The position numbers and the translations under genes were made by a program. The notes beneath the pieces are model-generated. The model searched no databases and was not told the DNA's origin. It saw only the letters and a list, made by a program, of their open reading frames with translations. This document shows, piece by piece, positions 9,281-18,585 of a DNA stretch of 60,321 bases (position 1 is the first letter of the stretch; each line of letters opens with the position of its first letter). The DNA comes from Gemmatimonadota bacterium. Its GTDB lineage: Bacteria > Gemmatimonadota > Gemmatimonadetes > Longimicrobiales > Gaopeijiaceae. The DNA lies in NCBI GenBank assembly GCA_022340755.1, contig JAJDNI010000299.1:1-60321 (forward strand), given 5' to 3'.

Positions 9281-11548
9281 ATGACGGATCGTCGACAAGA
9301 GGCCCTGGATTACCACACACAGGGCCGTCCCGGAAAGATCGAAGTCATTCCCACGAAGGCGGTTGCGACTGCTCGTGACCTGTCTCTCGCATACTCCCCT
9401 GGCGTCGCGGAGCCCTGCCGGGAGATCCACAAGAACCCCCTGGATGTCTACAAGTACACGTCTCGGGGCAATCTGGTCGCCGTCGTCTCCAACGGGACGG
9501 CGGTCCTCGGCCTCGGCAACCTCGGGCCGCTGGGCGCAAAGCCCGTCATGGAGGGCAAGGGCGTCCTCTTCAAGAGGTTCGCGGGCATCGACGTCTTCGA
9601 CCTCGAGGTCGACTCCGAAGATCCCGCGGACGTCATCCGCTTCTGTGAGCTCCTGGAGCCCACCGTGGGCGGCATCAACCTGGAGGACATCAGCGCGCCC
9701 GCGTGCTTCGTCATCGAGCGCACGCTGAAGGAGCGGTTGGACATTCCCGTGTTCCACGACGACCAGCACGGGACTGCGATCATCGCCGCCGCGGCGCTGC
9801 TCAACGCGTTGGACTTCATCGGCAAGAAGATCGATGAGGTCAGGGTCGTGTTCAGCGGGGCCGGCGCCTCGGCCCTCGCCACGGCCGCCCACTTCCAGCG
9901 CCTCGGCGTGCCCCGGAGCCACATCCAGATCGTGGACTCGAAGGGCGTGATCTACGAGGGGCGCACGGAAGGGATGAACGAATACAAGGCACCCTACGCT
10001 TCCAAGACCGACAACCGCACCCTCGCCGACGCCATGAAGGACGCCGACGTCTTCGTCGGTCTCTCGGTGAAGGGGCTGGTGAGCAAGGAGATGGTGGCGT
10101 CCATGGCGAAGGACCCGGTGATCTTCGCCCTGGCGAATCCCGATCCCGAGATCCTGCCCGAAGAGGTCGCCGAGGTCCGCTCCGACGCCATTATGGCTAC
10201 CGGACGCTCCGACTATCCGAATCAGGTGAACAACGTCCTCGGCTTCCCCTTCATCTTCAGGGGCGCCCTGGACGTGCGCGCCAAGGGCATCAATCCGGAG
10301 ATGATGCTGGCGGCCACGCAGGCGCTCGCGGACCTCGCCCGTGAAGAGGTCCCCGACACGGTGCGAGGCGCCTACGACGGCTCCGACATCTCCTTCGGTC
10401 GCGAGTACCTGATTCCCAAGCCCTTCGACCATCGGGTGCTCTTCTACGTCGCTCCCGCCGTGGCCAAGGCGGCCATGGACACGGGCATGTCCCGCATCGA
10501 CATCAATCTCGACGAGTATGTGGATCGGCTGCGGGCGAGCCTCGGCCCCGGTCGCGAGGTCATGCGCTGGATGACCAATCGCGCGCGCCGCAAGCCAGCC
10601 CGCATCGTTTTCCCCGAGGGGCACAACGACACCATCATCCGTGCCGCGGCGCAGATGGTGGAGGACGGCGTCGGTCGTCCGGTGCTGCTCGGCCGGGAGG
10701 CGCGGGTCCTCGAAAAGGCGAATACGCTCGGCGTGAAGCTCGACGGCGTCGAGATCGTCTACGCATCCGACCGCGAGGAGACGCGGCACGCGTTCGCCAA
10801 CGAGTTGTTCAAGCGTCGCGGCCGCAAGGGGCTCACCCTCTCCGAGGCGCGCTGGCACATGTACCGGCCCATGTACTTCGGCCTGTCCATGGTGGATGCC
10901 GGGGAAGTGGACGCCATGGTGGCGGGGATCGAGGCGCACTACTCTGAGATTATCCGGCCGGCGCTACAGGTGGTGGGAGTCGCTCCAGGGGTGCGGAAGG
11001 TGGCGGGGCTCTACATGCTCGCCTTCCCCAACAAGGAGCTCCTCTTCCTGGCGGACACGACGGTGAACATCGATCCCGACGCCCGCACCCTCGCCGACAT
11101 CGCATTGCAGACGGCTGCGTTCGTGAAGGAGCTGGGGATCCGGCCACGGATCGCCATGGTGAGCTTCTCCAACTTCGGGTCGGTAGAGCACCCGGAGGCC
11201 GCGGCCACCGCGGAGGCCGTGCAGATCGTGCGTGAAGCGGACCCCGAGCTGGAGATCGACGGCGAGATGCAGGCGGACACCGCCGTGGATGCCGTGAAGC
11301 TCAAGTCGGTGTATCCGTTCAGCAACCTGAAGGGACCGGCCAACGTGCTGGTCTTCTCCCGTCTGTCCGCCGCCAACGCCGTCTACAAGCTCATGGACGA
11401 GCTTGGAGGCGCGGACGCCATCGGTCCGGTGTTGCTCGGGATGCGCAAACCGGTCCATATCCTGCAGCGTGGCTGTTCGTTGCAGGACGTGCTGAACCTG
11501 TCCACCGTGGCGACCGTGGACTGGCAGGCGCGGCCCAGTCAGGACTGA
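9281..11548 (+). CDS. maeB: NADP-dependent malic enzyme, malic plus phosphotransacetylase-like domains
   Basis: Oxidative decarboxylation of malate to pyruvate and CO2 with NADP. The 755 residues match the MaeB layout: a malic domain with [31 protein letters not shown], an NAD(P)-binding domain with HDDQHGTAI and [10 protein letters not shown], and from about residue 425 a phosphotransacetylase-like domain ([17 protein letters not shown] ... [14 protein letters not shown]) that is regulatory rather than catalytic in characterised homologues. Cytoplasmic; links the TCA cycle to pyruvate and NADPH. Divergent from the Omp85-like gene with only 40 bp between starts. A perfect 10-bp hairpin follows the stop. 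Confidence 0.96.
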   Translation: MTDRRQEALDYHTQGRPGKIEVIPTKAVATARDLSLAYSPGVAEPCREIHKNPLDVYKYTSRGNLVAVVSNGTAVLGLGNLGPLGAKPVMEGKGVLFKRFAGIDVFDLEVDSEDPADVIRFCELLEPTVGGINLEDISAPACFVIERTLKERLDIPVFHDDQHGTAIIAAAALLNALDFIGKKIDEVRVVFSGAGASALATAAHFQRLGVPRSHIQIVDSKGVIYEGRTEGMNEYKAPYASKTDNRTLADAMKDADVFVGLSVKGLVSKEMVASMAKDPVIFALANPDPEILPEEVAEVRSDAIMATGRSDYPNQVNNVLGFPFIFRGALDVRAKGINPEMMLAATQALADLAREEVPDTVRGAYDGSDISFGREYLIPKPFDHRVLFYVAPAVAKAAMDTGMSRIDINLDEYVDRLRASLGPGREVMRWMTNRARRKPARIVFPEGHNDTIIRAAAQMVEDGVGRPVLLGREARVLEKANTLGVKLDGVEIVYASDREETRHAFANELFKRRGRKGLTLSEARWHMYRPMYFGLSMVDAGEVDAMVAGIEAHYSEIIRPALQVVGVAPGVRKVAGLYMLAFPNKELLFLADTTVNIDPDARTLADIALQTAAFVKELGIRPRIAMVSFSNFGSVEHPEAAATAEAVQIVREADPELEIDGEMQADTAVDAVKLKSVYPFSNLKGPANVLVFSRLSAANAVYKLMDELGGADAIGPVLLGMRKPVHILQRGCSLQDVLNLSTVATVDWQARPSQD

Positions 11549-11578
11549 CGCCGATGTGACCGTCCGACCATAGGGGGT

Positions 11579-11604
11579 GCCGCGGCTCGTGAGAGAGCCG
11601 CGGC
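11579..11604 (+). terminator. hairpin after maeB
   Basis: Perfect 10-bp inverted repeat (gccgcggctc / gagccgcggc) with a 6-nt loop, 30 nt after the maeB stop. No T run follows, so termination efficiency is uncertain. Confidence 0.55.
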
Positions 11605-11689
11605 CGCCCACGGGAGGCTGCCCGCGAATGCGTATTTGCTCCGGAAGTGTGCGCGTCCGGATGGGAAACACCGGGGGCAGGCGGGCAGC

Positions 11690-13048
11690 GTGATACGATC
11701 GAGCGATCCAGCAGACGAAGAGAGGGCCGGCGCTCCAGCGAGGAGTGGGGAGCCGGCCCTTTCGCGCGAGGGTGACGCGGAGGAGGAGAGGGTCCCCACC
11801 TCGGGCGGCTCCGAGCCTCCGAGCCTGGGGGACCTCATCCGGACCTGGCTGAAGATCTCCCTGCTGGGCTTCGGGGGGCCCAGTGCCCACGTGGCGCTCA
11901 TGCTGGACGAAGTCGTGGAGCGCCGGCGCTGGCTCACGCGGGAGCGCTTCCTGGAGACCATGGCCCTCATCAACCTGCTTCCCGGTCCCAATACCAGCGA
12001 AGTGGGCATGTGCATCGGCTACATGAAGCGGGGATGGCGGGGCTTGCTTGCGGCGGGCCTCGCGTTTCTGCTGCCTACGTGGGCCCTGGTCACGACGCTC
12101 TCGGTGCTCTACTTCCGGTACGGAACCCTGCCTCAGGTGGAGCCCCTGCTGTGGGGTCTCAAACCCGTCATCGTCGGTGTGGTGCTCGCGGCCGGGTGGC
12201 GCATCGGCCGCGCGGGGGTGAAGAGCGGGCTCGCCGGCATCCTCGCGGCCGCGGGCGCCCTGGTGAGCTTCGGGGCGGGCCGGTTCGTCATCGTGATGAT
12301 GGCGATGGGGGGCTTCGTGACGTGGTGGGTCCGTCGGCAGCGAAGAGACGGACGCGGAGAAACGGCGCCGACCCACAACGCGACCGCCGTCGGGCCGGGG
12401 TCCGGCGCCTCGGATCCCCCGGAGGATGCCCACGTTGCTCCCGACCCCGATTCGGAACACCGTCGCGGCGGCTGGCTACTCGCGCCCGTCGCTGCCGCGG
12501 GCGGGATCCTGGCGTCTATGGGCTCGCTTGTCACGGTGTTCCTCACCCACCTGTGGATCGGCGCGGTGATGTTCGGCGGGGGCTACGTGCTGATCGCTCT
12601 CCTGGAGCCGTTCGCCGTGGGACACTTCGGCTGGCTCACGCAGGCCCAGTTTCTGGACGGAGTCGCCATCTCCCAATCCGTGCCCGGCCCCATCTCGACC
12701 CTATCGGCCTTCGTGGGCTACTCGGCGGCCGGCATCCCGGGAGCGATCCTGGGCACCGCGGGGATCTACCTACCCGCGTTCACGGCGGTGGCGCTACTGG
12801 CGCCGCGCATCCGCCGCCTCCGGGAGGTGGACGCCATCCGCCGAGCGCTGGAGGGGATCGTGGCGGTGGTGGCGGGTGCCATCGTGGGAGTGGGCGCTTC
12901 GCTGGCCGCCGCAGGCGTGCGCGACCCCGTGGCCGCGGTGGTGGCGGCGACGGCCCTCATCCTGGCGCTCTGGAAGAAGGTCCCGGCGGTGTGGCTGGTG
13001 GGCGGGGGACTCTTGGCGGGCGTTGCGAGGATGTGGATGATGGGATGA
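11690..13048 (+). CDS. chrA: chromate transporter, two-half ChrA
   Basis: Inner-membrane protein of about 452 residues of the CHR family, which exports chromate in characterised members. Both homologous halves are present: first half with LLGFGGPSAHVALM and NLLPGPNTSEVGMCIGYMKRGWRG, second half with FGGGYVLIALLEPFAVG and QSVPGPISTLSAFVGYSAAG; about 10-12 membrane segments. The halves are joined by a hydrophilic linker near residues 215-255 rich in Asp/Pro/Gly. GTG at 11690 is chosen; the frame is open to a TTG at 11636, and similarity to the family begins only at SLGDLIRTWLKIS, so the N-terminus is uncertain. No chrB regulator is adjacent. Confidence 0.88.
   Translation: MIRSSDPADEERAGAPARSGEPALSREGDAEEERVPTSGGSEPPSLGDLIRTWLKISLLGFGGPSAHVALMLDEVVERRRWLTRERFLETMALINLLPGPNTSEVGMCIGYMKRGWRGLLAAGLAFLLPTWALVTTLSVLYFRYGTLPQVEPLLWGLKPVIVGVVLAAGWRIGRAGVKSGLAGILAAAGALVSFGAGRFVIVMMAMGGFVTWWVRRQRRDGRGETAPTHNATAVGPGSGASDPPEDAHVAPDPDSEHRRGGWLLAPVAAAGGILASMGSLVTVFLTHLWIGAVMFGGGYVLIALLEPFAVGHFGWLTQAQFLDGVAISQSVPGPISTLSAFVGYSAAGIPGAILGTAGIYLPAFTAVALLAPRIRRLREVDAIRRALEGIVAVVAGAIVGVGASLAAAGVRDPVAAVVAATALILALWKKVPAVWLVGGGLLAGVARMWMMG
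11723..11760 (+). other. hairpin inside the 5' part of chrA
   Basis: Inverted repeat agggccggc / gccggccct with a 20-nt loop, directly followed by ttc; pairing can extend by about four more pairs including a G-U. It falls in the poorly conserved N-terminal part of the assigned chrA frame, so it may instead be a second terminator or a 5' regulatory hairpin if the true start lies downstream. Confidence 0.35.
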
Positions 13049-13059
13049 GGGATAAGCGT

Positions 13060-13090
13060 GGCCCCGGCGCGCTCGTCGCGCACCGGGGCC
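13060..13090. terminator. hairpin between convergent chrA and secreted-protein gene
   Basis: ggccccgg / ccggggcc stem of 8 bp, with a 2-nt bulge and a further 4-bp cgcg/cgcg stem on a 5-nt loop. It sits 11 nt after the chrA stop in the 104-bp convergent gap and could stop transcripts from both sides. No T run is seen. Confidence 0.4.
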
Positions 13091-13152
13091 GGTGGGCCCG
13101 AACGAACCCCTCTCGATTCGCCGGGCCTGCCCCCGGGGGGTCGCCATCCTCC

Positions 13153-14310
13153 TCAATTGACGCGTCGGCTACGTGCCCAGGCTCCTCCGATGATGGCGCT
13201 CAAAGCCAGCATGAGGAGGGTACTGATCTTGGCATCGAGGGTGACATCGGGACCCGGTCGGCTCACCTCGAGAGAAGTGGAGGCCCGCCGCAGGGCCCAG
13301 CCGTCGAGATCCGTGCCGAACGCCTCGAGGAAGCCGTCCTGGAAGGGCTCGGACGTCTTCCAGAACCTCTCGAAGCGATCGTCGCCGAACCGCCGGGCGA
13401 GGTCGGCGGCGAGATGGTAGGTGAAGGGCCCCGGGACCGAGGGCTGGTCCACGGCCGAGAGACCCGTCCGCGGGATGAGATAGGAGACGAGGTCGGCATA
13501 GGCATCTCCGGGGAACCCGGCCGGCCGAGGATGCTCGACGAGCTCCCCGCAGCCGGCCTCAGCACCCGTCCAACACTCGTCAAGTGCGAGATTGTCGCGC
13601 GTGACGCCCAGCGTGGTCAGGCGACCGTAGGGTCCTCTGCGGCCGCGGCCTGCCAGATAGGAGTGGCGGTCATTCGGGAGTGAGGGGACGGCGGTGCCCG
13701 CCAGCGACATCCCGCCGGACGACAGCCACCGCGCCACCGTCGGCCCTGGCAGACCGTACTTCGCAACCAGCTCGCATGTCCCCAGGATCGAGCGGGCCCC
13801 AGGCACCTGCGCGGCAGGCGAGCTCAGGGATGCTGGGTGGACGGCCGCCACCGTGAAGCAGTACGTGCGGCCATCCTGTCGTCCCCAGTAGAACTCCTGC
13901 GCCTTTATCCTGCCCCACGGGAGGCCAGGGTAGACCATCTCGCCCTCGTCGACGAAGAACACGCCCAGGGCGACTTCACCGGCGGCCACCCGTCCCCGAG
14001 CCAGCTCCCTGCCGATGCGACCCCGCACCTCGTCGACCTCTTCTGCGCTCATGCGTCGGGAGCCACGGACCGCAATGTCGGGAAAGGCCTCCAGCGCCGC
14101 GGGTAGGAAGGCCTTCATGTACCGCGTGATGCGCAACTCCCCCTCGAGGCGCGCGCCCTCCCGGCGCAGCGCCAGGAGTTGCGCCTCTTCCGTGAACCGC
14201 TTTGCCCGGTGGAAGGGGCGCGCGATGCTCGTCGGAGGTAGCGCCAGAATCAGCGCCAGGGCCACGCCTACGGCGACGATGCCCAGCCAGTGCTTCAGCC
14301 CAAGCGACAT
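13153..14310 (-). CDS. unknown membrane-anchored extracytoplasmic protein, last gene of GntR/ABC operon
   Basis: No family recognised. The 385 residues begin with an N-terminal membrane segment (HWLGIVAVGVALALILALPP) and end with another (ISTLLMLALSAIIGGAWARSRR), leaving a soluble middle of about 320 residues that is probably extracytoplasmic. It carries a C-x7-C motif (CWTGAEAGC) and a helical C-terminal part (ADLARRFGDDRFERFWKTSEPF, DLDGWALRRAS). Its overall plan matches the product of the preceding gene, suggesting distant paralogues. Start ATG at 14310 overlaps the upstream gene by 16 nt (translational coupling), with gcaagag just ahead. The same frame is open further upstream but antisense-like and biased. 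Role probably tied to the ABC transporter. Confidence 0.75.
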   Translation of the reverse strand: MSLGLKHWLGIVAVGVALALILALPPTSIARPFHRAKRFTEEAQLLALRREGARLEGELRITRYMKAFLPAALEAFPDIAVRGSRRMSAEEVDEVRGRIGRELARGRVAAGEVALGVFFVDEGEMVYPGLPWGRIKAQEFYWGRQDGRTYCFTVAAVHPASLSSPAAQVPGARSILGTCELVAKYGLPGPTVARWLSSGGMSLAGTAVPSLPNDRHSYLAGRGRRGPYGRLTTLGVTRDNLALDECWTGAEAGCGELVEHPRPAGFPGDAYADLVSYLIPRTGLSAVDQPSVPGPFTYHLAADLARRFGDDRFERFWKTSEPFQDGFLEAFGTDLDGWALRRASTSLEVSRPGPDVTLDAKISTLLMLALSAIIGGAWARSRRVN

Positions 14311-15443
14311 CTCTTGCTCCTCATGGCCAGCGCGGACAGCAGAACGATCCAGACGAGCGTGACTCCCAGAATCCTGCCGAATCCGGCATCGACGACGGGA
14401 CGATCCTCCGCGACCCACCGGCGCCACTTCGTGATGACCACGTCCAGGGGCTCGCCGGCCACGTAGGAGATGATCTCGGCGGCGCGGTCGCTTTCGAGCG
14501 TGTTCTGCAGACCCCCACCAGGACCCGCGAGCAGGTGGCTCCACGCGTGAGCCCCGCCCTCCTGGAGCGCAAACCAGAGGAGGCTCCCGCGCATGCTCGA
14601 GGGGCGGGGACGGGCGAGGAGGTAGTCGCGCGGGGAGAGCAACGTCCGCAACGCGGCGTCGCACGCCGTGACGTCGTTCCTGAAGCAGCCCGGGGCGTTC
14701 GACTCCGTGGTGTGCCACGGCGAATAGGGGGCCGACCCCAGGGCAAGGCGTTCCGTGGGTGAGTACCAGTCGTCCAGCGGATAAGCGTCGACCTTCAGAA
14801 CCGTGGCGGACACGCACTCCGGCAGGTCGCCGGCGATGCAGGATCTCACTGCCGTGGAAGACGAGAGCACCATCTCCCGGTAGAGGCGCGCCCTTGGTGT
14901 CGGAGAAGCGATGTATACCCGCCAGTCGGGCCAGTCTGCCAACCCCGAGTGTGTCAGGTCCCACTGCAGGACGTCACCGACCGCGTCTCGCACGGCCGCC
15001 TCCACCGTCTTCCGGGAATCGTGGGACGAGCCCTGGATCACCCTCACCAGCCCGTCGGGATCGTCGAAACGTTTCCGGTCGGCGGACCAGTCGAAGAAGA
15101 AGGTGGTCCTCTCCAGCGCCGGGCTCCGGTCCACCCATCCTGTGAAGTCACGCCGCCATACCGTACCGACGACGTCTCGAGCCACGGCGTCCCGCCCAGG
15201 TCGGACCAGCATGGTGAGGGGGCCCACCCTGATGGTGTCCACAGCTCCGTTGCGGCGACCGACCTCGCGGGCCAGGCGCTCCCGAAGGTTCGCGTTGGCC
15301 GCCTGGGCGGCCTCCCACTGCGGGACGAGCCCATCCAGCCGGCGCACCAGATCTTGCTCGGTCTGCTGCCCGGCGGCCGGGGCGGCCACAGCGAGTGCGC
15401 CGAACGCAACCAAGGCGAGACAGCTCCGCGCGGACCTAGACAT
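14295..15443 (-). CDS. unknown exported membrane-anchored protein in GntR/ABC operon
   Basis: No family recognised with certainty. The 382 residues have a signal peptide (LALVAFGALAVAAPAAGQQ), a soluble region, a C-x7-C pair (CFRNDVTAC), a helical segment GGAHAWSHLLAG, the stretch PLDVVITKWRRWV, and a C-terminal membrane helix (ILGVTLVWIVLLSALAM). The C-terminal arrangement is shared with the next gene's product. The helical part could be a degenerate gluzincin-type peptidase fold, but no HExxH motif is present, so no enzyme activity is claimed. It overlaps the permease gene by 8 nt and the next gene by 16 nt, so the whole block is one operon. Confidence 0.75.
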   Translation of the reverse strand: MSRSARSCLALVAFGALAVAAPAAGQQTEQDLVRRLDGLVPQWEAAQAANANLRERLAREVGRRNGAVDTIRVGPLTMLVRPGRDAVARDVVGTVWRRDFTGWVDRSPALERTTFFFDWSADRKRFDDPDGLVRVIQGSSHDSRKTVEAAVRDAVGDVLQWDLTHSGLADWPDWRVYIASPTPRARLYREMVLSSSTAVRSCIAGDLPECVSATVLKVDAYPLDDWYSPTERLALGSAPYSPWHTTESNAPGCFRNDVTACDAALRTLLSPRDYLLARPRPSSMRGSLLWFALQEGGAHAWSHLLAGPGGGLQNTLESDRAAEIISYVAGEPLDVVITKWRRWVAEDRPVVDAGFGRILGVTLVWIVLLSALAMRSKRCRLG

Positions 15444-16113
15444 CGATGAGCACCCAGCTGCCGGTGAAAACGGCGAAGGGCCCCGTGGTCAGGAGCACGT
15501 TGAACGTGTTGCCCACCAGATCGTGGTGCTGGAAGAACGGGATGAAGACGGCCAGGTAGGACTGGGCCGCGGCTCCACCCAGGAAATAGAGCAGTACCGC
15601 GCTGAGCACGATGACCGTGGTGCGGATCGTGCCCGCAGCGAAGGCGAACGCGGTTGCATAGGAGATCATCACGCCCAGCAGGAAGCGCAGCGCGAGCTGG
15701 TTGGGATAAGCGTGCAAGCCGGCGGGGAGGGTAACCACGCTGGCGGCCACCAGGCTTCCCATCCAGAGGGCGGCCACCGGAAGCAGGGCAAGCGCCGCTC
15801 CGGCGCCCATCTTCATCATGGCATACTGACGGCGCGAGATGGGCAGGCTCAGGGAATAGACGTGGTCGAGCTGGTGATCCCAGTTCCAGGCGGAGAGCGC
15901 CAGGGTGATGCCCACGGCGGCGGCCAGCAGGGGGTACATGGTCAGCCACGATTGGGCAGACAACAGCGCGGTCATGGGTTCGACGACGGTGGTGCCCCCG
16001 TTCGTGCCCAGCCCCTGGATCGTGAGCAGCGGCAGCCCGAACGATCCGATGACGAAGGGGATCAGGACGAGCTTGATCTGCTTCCAGTGGAGATAGAGCA
16101 TCGGCTGGTACAT
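15436..16113 (-). CDS. ABC transporter permease subunit
   Basis: Inner-membrane protein of 225 residues with about six hydrophobic segments (for example KLVLIPFVIGSFGLPLL, PLLAAAVGITLALSAW, IVLSAVLLYFLGGAAAQ). The segment DHVYSLSLPISRRQYAMMKMGA, a cytosolic loop with a coupling-helix-like pattern, is common in ABC-2-type export permeases. It starts 3 nt after the ATPase gene and overlaps the next gene by 8 nt. With the ATPase it should form an ABC exporter; substrate unknown. Sequence alone gives the topology and context, not the transported compound. Confidence 0.8.
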   Translation of the reverse strand: MYQPMLYLHWKQIKLVLIPFVIGSFGLPLLTIQGLGTNGGTTVVEPMTALLSAQSWLTMYPLLAAAVGITLALSAWNWDHQLDHVYSLSLPISRRQYAMMKMGAGAALALLPVAALWMGSLVAASVVTLPAGLHAYPNQLALRFLLGVMISYATAFAFAAGTIRTTVIVLSAVLLYFLGGAAAQSYLAVFIPFFQHHDLVGNTFNVLLTTGPFAVFTGSWVLIDV

Positions 16114-16116
16114 CGC

Positions 16117-17025
16117 TCAGCTCCGATGAGAGGTGTGAGGCCGGGAGGAACGGAGGAGTTCCACGAAACCCTCCTCCAGGTCCAGGTCCACGATGTCGCG
16201 CAGGTTCATGCCGACCCCGTCGAAGTACTGCCTCATGGGGTCCTGCCATCCTCGCACGACCCACGTCTCCGTTCCGTTGCCGTTGGCGGTCTGACGCGAA
16301 AGGATCGTGAACGGCGGGTCGACGGGAATCATGGGCGCGCCGGCGACCTTGATGCGCTTGATCCCGTTCTTGAACTGGTTCATGGGCAGCTCGGCCACGA
16401 TCTCGCCGCGGTCGAGGACGCCTACCCAGTCACAGATGCGCTCGAGCTCATGTACCAGATGGCTGGAGATGAACACCGTGGCGCCGGTCTCGCCCACGTA
16501 GTCCAGCAGCGCGGTGAGGACGTCCCGCCGCACCACCGGGTCCAGACCGTCCGTGGGCTCGTCGAGGACGAGCATGTCCGGGCGCTGGGACAGCGCCAGC
16601 AGCATGAGGAGCTTGCCGGTCTCGCCCTTGGACATGCGCGAGATCTTCCGGTCGGGGTCGAGCTCGAGGCGGTCCATCATCTCACGGGCCCATCCCTCGT
16701 CCCAGTTCCTGAAGAACGACGCGTGGTACCTCATCTGCTCGGCCACCGTGAGCGCCGGGTAGACGTGCGGTCGCTCCGGCACGTACCCGACCCGAGCGAG
16801 GATGCGGGCCATGTCACGCGGCACGTCCATGCCCAGCACCCTGATGTGTCCGTGGTCCGGCTTCATCATCCCCATGAACAGCCGGATCGTCGTCGTCTTG
16901 CCCGAACCGTTCGGCCCGAGGAAGCCGTAGATGGATCCCATGGGGACGCTGAGCTCGACGTTCTTCAGCGCGAAGGACCTGCCGGCGCGCCAGCCCAGGC
17001 CGTGGATCTCGATTGCTCTATTCAC
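16117..17025 (-). CDS. ABC transporter ATP-binding protein, drug/YtrB-type exporter
   Basis: Cytoplasmic ATPase subunit of 302 residues. Walker A GPNGSGKTT, signature-like MSKGETGK (a variant of LSGGQ), Walker B MLVLDEPTDGLD and an H-loop (SSHLVHELERI) are all present; the C-terminal ~90 residues are the accessory region typical of ABC-2 exporter ATPases. The GTG start at 17025 overlaps the GntR gene's stop by 8 nt, so regulator and transporter are translationally coupled. This pairing with a short GntR regulator is that of the YtrA/YtrB-type systems, many of which respond to cell-envelope stress or antibiotics in other bacteria; the signal here is unknown. Confidence 0.93.
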   Translation of the reverse strand: MNRAIEIHGLGWRAGRSFALKNVELSVPMGSIYGFLGPNGSGKTTTIRLFMGMMKPDHGHIRVLGMDVPRDMARILARVGYVPERPHVYPALTVAEQMRYHASFFRNWDEGWAREMMDRLELDPDRKISRMSKGETGKLLMLLALSQRPDMLVLDEPTDGLDPVVRRDVLTALLDYVGETGATVFISSHLVHELERICDWVGVLDRGEIVAELPMNQFKNGIKRIKVAGAPMIPVDPPFTILSRQTANGNGTETWVVRGWQDPMRQYFDGVGMNLRDIVDLDLEEGFVELLRSSRPHTSHRS

Positions 17026-17401
17026 GGGTCTCGACTCCCGATTCCCTGTCGAAGGCGCGCGCAAGCTCCTCCACTCCGATTCCTCGCCTTGCCGCGTCCT
17101 GGATGACTCTGCGCACGAGCTGTGTCGCCTGAGCTTCCTTCTCTTCTTCCCGCAGGTGCTGGGCGACTTCGCGGACGAACGTCCCCTGGCCGTGTCGGAT
17201 CTCTACGAAGCCGTCGCTGGCCAGGTCACGGTACGCCTGCACCACCGTGGCGGGATTCACGCGCAGTTGACGCGCGAGCGAGCGCACCGACGGGAGGGAA
17301 TCGCCGGTCCGGATCTCTCCCGCGGCCACCGCGACGCGGACCCGGGCCGCTATCTGTTCGTACAGTGGCGTCGGGCTCCGCGGGTCGATCCCGTCGAACA
17401 C
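17018..17401 (-). CDS. GntR-family transcriptional regulator, YtrA type
   Basis: DNA-binding repressor-like protein of 127 residues. The winged helix-turn-helix is complete: PLYEQIAARVRVAVAAGEI, SLPSVRSLARQLRVNPATVVQAYRDL and the wing GFVEIRHGQGTFV. Only about 50 residues follow, too few for a FadR- or HutC-type effector domain, which places it in the YtrA subfamily. GTG start at 17401, 2 nt after the propeller-lipoprotein stop. It is embedded in the operon it probably controls; a 22-bp palindrome upstream of the first gene (18724-18745) is a plausible operator. Confidence 0.92.
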   Translation of the reverse strand: MFDGIDPRSPTPLYEQIAARVRVAVAAGEIRTGDSLPSVRSLARQLRVNPATVVQAYRDLASDGFVEIRHGQGTFVREVAQHLREEEKEAQATQLVRRVIQDAARRGIGVEELARAFDRESGVETRE

Positions 17402-17403
17402 GC

Positions 17404-18582
17404 TCAGCTTCCCACGTTCGTCGGGGTGCCGCGCCGAGCCGACGGGCCGCAAATGATGTGGCCCGGTCTCCATCCCGGCGGGATCGTGAAGCCGTAGCCC
17501 ATGCCGCATATCCGGTCGAACCCGGGATGCGTGAAGACCGCCACCCACCCCCGAGGTCCCGCGTTCACGAAGTCCACGGTGAGACCTTCGGGCTTCTCCC
17601 ACTCCAGGGAGTCGACGTTGGACGTGTAGGAATAGTGGTCCGCGTAGTGGATCTCCTGGGCGCTGGCCAGGGTTTTGAGGGCCCCCACGATCAGCGTCCG
17701 CACCTCCTTCTCGTTCGCCGGTGCGGCTGTGGACGTGTCCGGTGGAGCCGCCAGCCACAGTGGGGTGGGCTCCTTCGTGCCCGTGTCGGCCACGTCGTAG
17801 GACCGCACGAAGTTCACGTCGCTCTCGCCCCTCCAGCGACCCATGAGGCGGTGGTCGCTCAGGTACTGCGGGTCGAAGCGCTGGGGGATGTCGATCTCGG
17901 CTTCCGGCTCACCGGCACCGCTCACCACGGTCCACCGCCTCGTGCCGTCGGCGTTCACACCCGGCTCGCGGATCCACAGCCGTCCGTCGGAGGCGACCTT
18001 CACCAGCCGGTATCCGGGTGCGGAAACGGGGGACGGCAGCCGATCCAGGGTTTCCTCGACTCTCGAGCGCACATCGGCGCTCAGGCCCCCATCGACCCAA
18101 TAGCGTCCGTAGAGCCAGACGTCGGCGCTGAAGAGCGTGTCTCCGCTGAGATCCTCCACCGCCACCTGCCGCCCGAAATCGCCCGCCGTGTCGAACACGG
18201 AGACGCGGTCAGTGATGCCGTCGAGCGCCATGATGGAGTCGGCCCCCATGGAGTAGAGGCGCGACAGCATGCGGAACTCCCCAGGTCCCTCACCCTTGCG
18301 TCCCCATCGTCGGACGAAGGTGCCGTCCGGCGCGTACAAGGTCACCTCGTCCGCTCCGCCGTCGGCGACCGCCAACTCACCCGACGGCATGGGCAGGACG
18401 CTGACCACGTTCTGGAAGAGGTAGTGTTGATCGCCCTCCATGAGGCCGATCTCCAGCGTCGGCTCCTGCGAGAGGGCCAGGACGGGGAGCTCTTTCGGCA
18501 TCCGGCCGGGTGGCTCCGCGGGAGCGCATGACGAGAAGGCAACTGCGGCGACCACGAGTCCGACGGGAGAAGGGATGCGCAT
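17404..18582 (-). CDS. lipoprotein: beta-propeller with C-terminal pilin-like domain
   Basis: Exported 392-residue protein. The start MRIPSPVGLVVAAVAFSSC is a lipoprotein-type signal with a somewhat unusual lipobox (FSSC). Residues about 40-290 look like a six-bladed propeller of the NHL/BF4221 kind (VSVLPMPSGELAVADGG, VTLYAPDGTFVRRWGRKGEGPGEF, ITDRVSVFDTAGDFGRQV). Residues about 295-385 resemble the globular part of a type IV pilin as seen in Gemmatimonadota: ALKTLASAQEIHYADHYSYTS, then GPRGWVAVFTHPGFDRICGMGYG. The N-terminal pilin helix is missing. It is the first sizeable gene of the GntR/ABC operon, which it probably serves as a surface or sensor component. The fusion is inferred from pattern alone. 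Confidence 0.75.
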   Translation of the reverse strand: MRIPSPVGLVVAAVAFSSCAPAEPPGRMPKELPVLALSQEPTLEIGLMEGDQHYLFQNVVSVLPMPSGELAVADGGADEVTLYAPDGTFVRRWGRKGEGPGEFRMLSRLYSMGADSIMALDGITDRVSVFDTAGDFGRQVAVEDLSGDTLFSADVWLYGRYWVDGGLSADVRSRVEETLDRLPSPVSAPGYRLVKVASDGRLWIREPGVNADGTRRWTVVSGAGEPEAEIDIPQRFDPQYLSDHRLMGRWRGESDVNFVRSYDVADTGTKEPTPLWLAAPPDTSTAAPANEKEVRTLIVGALKTLASAQEIHYADHYSYTSNVDSLEWEKPEGLTVDFVNAGPRGWVAVFTHPGFDRICGMGYGFTIPPGWRPGHIICGPSARRGTPTNVGS

Positions 18583-18585
18583 CGG

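Noticed and set aside
8855-10939. 694-codon frame antisense to maeB
   Set aside because: Shadow of the maeB coding strand: high His/Val/Arg content and no recognisable motifs.
14311-14964. Extension of the last operon gene upstream to 14964
   Set aside because: It overlaps the preceding gene in another frame; composition is biased and the ATG at 14310 directly precedes a membrane segment.
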